Below are positions 6,347 to 9,472 of a DNA stretch of 9,472 nucleotides, in pieces; the first letter of the stretch is position 1, and each line of letters starts with the position of its first letter. The position numbers and the translations under genes are program-made. The notes under the pieces were generated by a model. It saw only the letters and a list, made by a program, of their open reading frames with translations. It made no database searches and had not been told where the DNA came from. Source of the DNA: Candidatus Iainarchaeum andersonii SCGC AAA011-E11 (GTDB taxonomy: Archaea > Iainarchaeota > Iainarchaeia > Iainarchaeales > Iainarchaeaceae); NCBI GenBank assembly GCA_000402355.1, contig AQRS01000010.1:1-9472 (forward strand). The letters run 5' to 3'.

Positions 6347-6365
6347 GGGATTTAAAGCGATAAAA

Positions 6366-6674
6366 ATGGAAAAAGACCAAAATAAATTGTTGTTGATTCT
6401 AGTTGCCGTAGTTGTTCTGCTGTTTCTTTTCACAGGATTTGGAATGGGGGGCTATGGCATGGCGGGATTTGGCATGATGGGATTTGGGTTTTTGTTCATG
6501 CTGCTTTTTTGGGGAGCGGTTATCTGGCTTGCAGTAACCTTAATTAATTACGCCCAATACAACCACCGCAAAGAAGACAATTCAGACCCGCTTACAATCC
6601 TGAAAAAGAGATTTGCAGAAGGAGAGATAACTAAAAAACAGTTTGAGGAAATGAAAAGAGAAATGAAGGGGTGA
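6366..6674 (+). CDS. Small membrane protein with Gly/Met-rich segment and SHOCT domain
   Basis: This 102-residue protein has two predicted TM helices, about 7-25 and 41-62. They are separated by an unusual Gly/Met/Phe-rich stretch (24-42: FGMGGYGMAGFGMMGFGF). The C-terminus is a SHOCT domain (73-100): DPLTILKKRFAEGEITKKQFEEMKREM, a short helical pair often found at the end of small membrane proteins and thought to support oligomerisation or partner binding. The methionines could bind a soft metal such as Cu(I), but that is only a suggestion. No good ribosome site lies close to the ATG, so translation may be coupled to the arsR or mini-ORF end. It lies 4 bases before the DUF302 gene. Confidence 0.85.
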   Translation: MEKDQNKLLLILVAVVVLLFLFTGFGMGGYGMAGFGMMGFGFLFMLLFWGAVIWLAVTLINYAQYNHRKEDNSDPLTILKKRFAEGEITKKQFEEMKREMKG

Positions 6675-6678
6675 AACC

Positions 6679-7068
6679 ATGAATGAAAAAGAATTTGCAT
6701 ACCTAGTTGAAACAGAAAAAAGCTTTGACGAGGCTGTTGTATCGGTTCTGAAATCGGTTGAGAAGAAGGGCTGGGCACTATTCCAAGTGTATGATGTGAA
6801 GGAGAGGCTTGCCGCAAAAGGATTTGAGCAAAAACCATTGAAAATCATCGAGATTTGTTCGGGAAAGCACGCCAACAATTTTCTGAACAAAAACAGGTTA
6901 ATCTCACTCTGCATGCCATGCAAGATAAATGTTCTGGAAGAAAACGGGAAAGTGAAAATCGTGGGCATGAAACCCACAATGATCTCGCAGTTCTTCCCAG
7001 AGGTTAGCAAAGAGGAAGCCCTTGAGGCCGAAGAGGACATTAAGGAAATAGTTGACAACTCGAAGTGA
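6679..7068 (+). CDS. DUF302 domain protein
   Basis: This 129-residue cytosolic protein matches the DUF302 pattern. The N-terminal SFDEAVVSVLKSVEKKGWALFQVYDVKERL (15-44) aligns with the family's typical 'tveeav..l..al...Gf.v...idv...l'. FEQKPLKIIEICSGKHANNFL (49-69) and LISLCMPCKINVLEENGKVKIVGMKP (74-99) follow, equivalent to the usual 'lLPCnvvV.e..g.v.v...dp' strand. This copy has a CxxC at C78-C81 plus C60; the second Cys of that motif corresponds to the family's frequent LPC cysteine. DUF302 proteins have no settled activity; they often neighbour sulfur-transfer, heavy-metal or redox genes. GGGGTG (6668-6673), 5 bases before the ATG, is a fitting ribosome site. A charged 20-residue C-terminal tail ends the protein. 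Confidence 0.82.
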   Translation: MNEKEFAYLVETEKSFDEAVVSVLKSVEKKGWALFQVYDVKERLAAKGFEQKPLKIIEICSGKHANNFLNKNRLISLCMPCKINVLEENGKVKIVGMKPTMISQFFPEVSKEEALEAEEDIKEIVDNSK

Positions 7069-7074
7069 TTTGGA

Positions 7075-7398
7075 ATGAAGCTCGCAATAATACTAAATTC
7101 AAGCGACCCGGAAACGGCGTGGAACGCATTCAGGCTAGGAATAGAAGCACTGGAAAACAAACATTCAGTAAAAATTTCTCTTCTCGGCAAAGGAGTGGAA
7201 TGCGAAAATATTCAGGATGAAAAGTTTGATGTCCAAAAAATGATTAACGCATTCAAAAAAAGAAACGGCGAAATACTGGCCTGCGGAACCTGCCTGGAAT
7301 TGAGGCAGAAGAAAGAAAGCAAAATCTGCCCAATATCGACAATGAAGGACTTGCTCAAGCTGATTGAAGAGTCAGACAAGGCACTTACTTTCGGGTGA
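7075..7398 (+). CDS. DsrE-family sulfur-transfer-like protein
   Basis: This 107-residue protein shows the DsrE/F fold pattern. Strand 1 plus helix is MKLAIILNSSDPETAWNAFRLGIEAL, then HSVKISLLGKGVEC (30-43), a helix with MINAFKKRNGEILAC (56-70), then CGTCLELRQ (70-78) and CPISTMKDLLKLIEESDKALTFG (85-107). The Cys at the end of the GEILAC strand (C70) sits where active DsrE/TusD proteins carry the sulfur-accepting cysteine. C73 forms a CxxC with it, and C85 is also present. Known relatives carry persulfide sulfur between enzymes or associate with sulfur metabolism; which partner it has here is not visible. It begins 6 bases after the DUF302 gene, and its stop overlaps the methyltransferase start as GTGA. 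Confidence 0.82.
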   Translation: MKLAIILNSSDPETAWNAFRLGIEALENKHSVKISLLGKGVECENIQDEKFDVQKMINAFKKRNGEILACGTCLELRQKKESKICPISTMKDLLKLIEESDKALTFG

Positions 7399-7967
7399 TT
7401 GGCATTCCAAAATACCGTGAAAGCGGAATGCCGCAAGAACTGCATTGGAAAAAATTCTTCAAACCAAAACAAATACTCGAAACACTCGGAATCGAGGGCG
7501 GGCGTATAGCCGATATCGGAAGCGGCTACGGAACCTTCTCCATCCCGGCTGCGGCGAGAACAAGAAATACGGTATTTGCTATCGAAATGGAACCAGAAAT
7601 GGTTCAACAATTAAAAGGAAAAGCAAAGCGAAAAAAACTTACAAACATTAAAACAATTCAACGAGATGTTTCAAGGCAGGGCACAGGCCTGAAAGACAAG
7701 TCCGTGAAACACGTTTTACTATTCAATATCCTGCACTGCGAAAAACCGGTCAACCTGCTCAAAGAAGCCAAAAGAATACTCTCCCCCAACGGAAGCGTTG
7801 CTGTAATCCACTGGAACTACGACCCCGACACGCCAAGAGGCCCCCCGATGCACATACGCCCAAAACCAGAACAAATAATTGAATGGGCAGAAAAAGCAGG
7901 ACTGACACTCCATGAAACCCATGACTTGCCGCCACACCACTACGGGTTGGTGTTTAAGCATAAATAA
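7395..7967 (+). CDS. Class I SAM-dependent methyltransferase
   Basis: This 190-residue protein is a small Rossmann-fold methyltransferase. SAM-binding motif I is RIADIGSGYGTFSIPAA (37-53). The acidic residue after strand 2 is E64 (FAIEMEPEMV). D91 lies in the motif III region (TIQRDVS), motif IV is HVLLFNILHCEKP (106-118), and the post-motif ILSPNGSVAVIHW (128-140) is standard. The distinctive C-terminal signature PRGPPMHIRPKPEQIIEWAEKAGL...DLPPHHYGLV belongs to a recognisable but uncharacterised subfamily; the substrate is unknown. I use GTG 7395, which overlaps the DsrE stop by 4 bases and keeps an N-terminal ESGMPQELHWKKFF segment that looks conserved. ATG 7428 would begin inside it. The coding strand is unusually A/C-rich with many A-ending codons, unlike scpA. 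Methylation of a thiol or metalloid is a guess from context. Confidence 0.85.
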   Translation: MIGIPKYRESGMPQELHWKKFFKPKQILETLGIEGGRIADIGSGYGTFSIPAAARTRNTVFAIEMEPEMVQQLKGKAKRKKLTNIKTIQRDVSRQGTGLKDKSVKHVLLFNILHCEKPVNLLKEAKRILSPNGSVAVIHWNYDPDTPRGPPMHIRPKPEQIIEWAEKAGLTLHETHDLPPHHYGLVFKHK

Positions 7968-8051
7968 TTCCTTAGAGGCTCAAATTCAAGGTGTTTGCAA
8001 CCGAAGTTTCAAGGATATCAAAGAAGGCAGGATTAGAAGAGTCAAGTAAGT

Positions 8052-8210
8052 TTATCCTTGTCGACAATTTTTCTTAATTCCTCCTTGAAAAGATTGAATG
8101 TTAGTTTTACCGTAGCGATCACTTTCTGCTGGTGTCATGCCAATGGCTGTGTGCTTGCCGCTTACATGATTTCCGCTGAAATCGCGAAGAAAAGGTTTTT
8201 TTCGGCCAAT
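8052..8210 (-). pseudogene. Possible decayed transposase C-terminus
   Basis: The minus-strand frame from 8210 down to its stop at 8052 reads IGRKKPFLRDFSGNHV, then SGKHTAIGMTPAESDRYGK. The piece KHTAIGMTPAE resembles the 'RPHxaLgmTPAE' end of many DDE transposases. There is a stop upstream, no full gene and no visible terminal inverted repeat, so this would be an old relic. The resemblance is by eye and short. Confidence 0.28.
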
Positions 8211-8249
8211 TCAATATGAAACCCGTTAAACCGGCTGCGAACCGCTAAT

Positions 8250-8257
8250 TATTTAAA
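8250..8257 (+). promoter_or_regulatory. TATA box of the aquaporin gene
   Basis: TATTTAAA is centred about 31 bases before ATG 8285 and 19 before ATG 8273. The usual 25-27 base distance to the start site puts transcription at about 8280, after the ATG at 8273. This favours ATG 8285 and a nearly leaderless mRNA. Confidence 0.55.
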
Positions 8258-8284
8258 TTGCCTAAGCGTGGTATGTATGTTCGC

Positions 8285-8935
8285 ATGAAAGATTATATCG
8301 CGGAATTTTTTGGGGCTTTTGCGCTGGTTTTTGCCATAACCACTGCCATAGTCGGCACGGTTTCCCTGACAAGCACTTTCGGCATACTTAATCTCATTGC
8401 TGTAGCGCTTACCGCGGGCCTGGCGCTTGCAGTGCTCATTTACGCTTTTGGCTCCGCTTCCGGCGGACACTTCAATCCTGCCGTAACCATAGGCCTGTGG
8501 TACGCGAAGAAGTTTCCCGCAAACAAGGTTGTCCCGTACATTGTTTCGCAGCTGCTGGGTGCAATGGTTGCGTCTTTGGCGCTCTGGGTAGTGGTTCGGG
8601 AGAGCAAGCTCGGTGCGACAACTGCTGGAACTTTCGGCACGACATCCGCATTCCTGATTGAGGTTTTTGCAACCGCGCTTTTCCTCATAGTGATTCTTTC
8701 GGTTACAAGCAATAAGAAAACCGAGTCGCACGCTCCGCTTGCCATAGGCTTCTATCTCCTCGTTGCGCACCTTTATGCGATTCCTTTTTCGGGCGCCTCG
8801 CTGAACCCGGCACGTTCGCTTGCGCCGGCGCTTTTCGAAGGGGGCATTCCGTTTGCACAGCTGTGGATTTACATTGCCGGTCCGATAGTCGGGGCATTGG
8901 TCGGCGCAATAATATTCAGGCGCTTGCTTGAATGA
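8285..8935 (+). CDS. Aquaporin / MIP-family channel
   Basis: This 216-residue protein has six TM helices and both half-helix signatures: SGGHFNPAVTIG (59-70) and SGASLNPARSLAPAL (169-183). The N-terminus MKDYIAEFFGAFALVF is the usual first helix opening. I chose ATG 8285 from the TATA distance and this match; ATG 8273 and an upstream TTG are alternatives. By hand alignment to E. coli AqpZ, the selectivity-filter positions are A44 (AqpZ F43), H162 (H174), A171 (T183) and R177 (R189). Keeping His and Arg favours a water-type pore; replacing Phe with Ala would widen it, so small neutral solutes such as glycerol, ammonia or peroxide might also pass. It has its own promoter and stands alone. The family call is firm; the solute is not. 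Confidence 0.93.
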   Translation: MKDYIAEFFGAFALVFAITTAIVGTVSLTSTFGILNLIAVALTAGLALAVLIYAFGSASGGHFNPAVTIGLWYAKKFPANKVVPYIVSQLLGAMVASLALWVVVRESKLGATTAGTFGTTSAFLIEVFATALFLIVILSVTSNKKTESHAPLAIGFYLLVAHLYAIPFSGASLNPARSLAPALFEGGIPFAQLWIYIAGPIVGALVGAIIFRRLLE

Positions 8936-8992
8936 ATTTTTTCGCGCAAACAAAGTGAAATGAGCTATCTGTGGCTTGAATTTGGAAAAAAG

Positions 8993-9000
8993 CTTTTATT
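8993..9000 (+). promoter_or_regulatory. TATA box of msrB
   Basis: CTTTTATT is centred about 26 bases before ATG 9022, matching leaderless initiation there. An in-frame GTG at 9004 would lie upstream of the predicted transcription start and is therefore disfavoured. Confidence 0.5.
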
Positions 9001-9021
9001 TCCGTGATTCGGTATTTTGTC

Positions 9022-9423
9022 ATGAAAGAAAAAGCGAATGAAGGCGAATTCAGGAAGAAACTCACGCCTGAGCAGTATTCTGTCTGCCGCCTTGGCGATA
9101 CTGAACCGGCATTTTCGGGCAAGTACTACAAGCACAAGGAAAAAGGGATGTATGTGTGCGTTGCGTGCGGCTCAAACCTTTTCAGTTCCGGCACAAAATT
9201 CGAGTCCGGCACCGGCTGGCCATCATTTTATGATGTGGCAACCAAGGGCAATGTGAAAACCGGGGACGATTATGGTTTTGGCGTGCATCGGATTGAAGTG
9301 AAGTGCGTGAAGTGCGGCTCTCATCTCGGACATGTCTTTGACGACGGCCCGAAGCCTACGGGAAAGAGGTACTGCATAAATTCTGCCGCGCTTGATTTTA
9401 AGCCTAATATCGAAAGACATTAA
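9022..9423 (+). CDS. msrB: Peptide methionine-(R)-S-oxide reductase, MsrB
   Basis: This 133-residue enzyme reduces methionine-R-sulfoxide in oxidised proteins. It opens with FRKKLTPEQYSVCRLGDTEPAFSG (10-33). The structural zinc site is C46-x2-C49 and C95-x2-C98. The ESGTGWPSF loop (61-69), GFGVHRIEV (85-93), GSHLGHVFDDGPKPTGKRYCIN (99-120) and SAALDF follow. The catalytic cysteine is C118. The resolving cysteine found in many MsrBs within 'GCGWPSF' is Thr (T64) here; C22 is the only other free cysteine and might replace it. Length is normal for a stand-alone MsrB. The gene is monocistronic as far as visible. The last five codons and the stop form one arm of a 16-bp inverted repeat. Confidence 0.95.
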   Translation: MKEKANEGEFRKKLTPEQYSVCRLGDTEPAFSGKYYKHKEKGMYVCVACGSNLFSSGTKFESGTGWPSFYDVATKGNVKTGDDYGFGVHRIEVKCVKCGSHLGHVFDDGPKPTGKRYCINSAALDFKPNIERH

Positions 9424-9452
9424 TTTTGAAACTTTTTTAATGTCTTTCGATA
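9408..9452. terminator. 16-bp perfect inverted repeat across the msrB stop codon
   Basis: TATCGAAAGACATTAA (9408-9423) and TTAATGTCTTTCGATA (9437-9452) pair without mismatch around a 13-base loop. The 5' arm encodes the end of MsrB (IERH and stop). A transcript would fold into a long hairpin covering the stop codon, which could terminate or stabilise the mRNA. It could also be a protein site or the edge of an element continuing beyond the window. Confidence 0.6.
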
Positions 9453-9458
9453 GCTATC
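9449..9458. repeat. GATAGCTATC palindrome near window end
   Basis: This perfect 10-bp palindrome overlaps the end of the 16-bp inverted repeat. It could be part of an operator or promoter for a gene beyond the window; only its symmetry is visible. Confidence 0.4.
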
Positions 9459-9472
9459 AAAGGACAAATTTT

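Larger units (their letters stand above)
7968..8284. other. Gene-poor gap with possible decayed coding fragments
   Basis: About 300 bases have no intact gene. Two traces are worth recording. On the + strand, an open stretch ending at TAA 8075-8077 reads VFATEVSRISKKAGLEESS from 7991, protein-like but unrecognised. On the - strand, 8052-8210 contains a phrase like a transposase C-terminus (separate entry). The two overlap at 8052-8077, so at most one is genuine there. The gap ends with the aquaporin promoter. No RNA gene or CRISPR repeat was seen. Confidence 0.4.

Noticed and set aside
8258..8284. TTG (8258) or ATG (8273) start for the aquaporin
   Set aside because: Both lie before the transcription start predicted from the TATA box, and MKDYIAEFFG at 8285 is the normal aquaporin N-terminus.
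8249..8953. 234-codon open frame on the minus strand across the aquaporin gene
   Set aside because: It is Arg/Cys/Asn-rich with no domain pattern and mirrors a strongly supported aquaporin; it is a codon-bias shadow.
9004..9021. GTG start for msrB
   Set aside because: The TATA spacing points to ATG 9022, and the six extra residues have no counterpart in the family as I know it.

Overview
The window looks like a chromosome segment from an archaeon, probably a small-genome DPANN-type lineage; the phylum call is weak. The evidence is strong A/T-rich TATA-like boxes about 26-28 bases upstream of several start codons (implying leaderless mRNAs), a KaiC-like RecA-fold ATPase, an archaeal-type ScpA kleisin, and secreted proteins carrying CGNGxC...CPxDC cysteine repeats, which are frequent in DPANN genomes. 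Every convincing gene is on the + strand.

Layout. (1) 1-133: two hairpins, the second followed by a T-run (probably the end of an upstream transcript), then a promoter. (2) 134-4391: a tight three-gene operon with two Sec-exported, C-terminally membrane-anchored Cys-rich ectodomain proteins and a cytosolic single-domain KaiC-like ATPase. (3) 4460-5233: scpA, behind its own promoter. (4) 5234-5960: a vapBC toxin-antitoxin pair flanked by two copies of the scpA 3' end. The second copy, after vapC, is a diverged 15-20 codon relic, so the TA pair appears to have been inserted at the scpA terminus. (5) 5994-7967: a compact cluster of an ArsR-type repressor, a Gly/Met-rich SHOCT membrane protein, a DUF302 protein, a DsrE-family protein and a SAM-dependent methyltransferase. 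The last three genes are separated by 6 bases or overlap by 4. This resembles a thiol, sulfur-species or metal response unit. (6) 7968-8284: a gene-poor gap with possible decayed coding fragments, including a minus-strand piece resembling a transposase C-terminus. (7) 8285-9423: an aquaporin-family channel and a zinc-type methionine-R-sulfoxide reductase MsrB, each with its own promoter. A 16-bp perfect inverted repeat overlaps the msrB stop codon.

The most interesting points are the scpA-end duplication bracketing vapBC, the ArsR/SHOCT/DUF302/DsrE/methyltransferase cluster, and the operon pairing Cys-rich surface proteins with a KaiC-like ATPase. Functions come from motif recognition by eye; no database search was possible.
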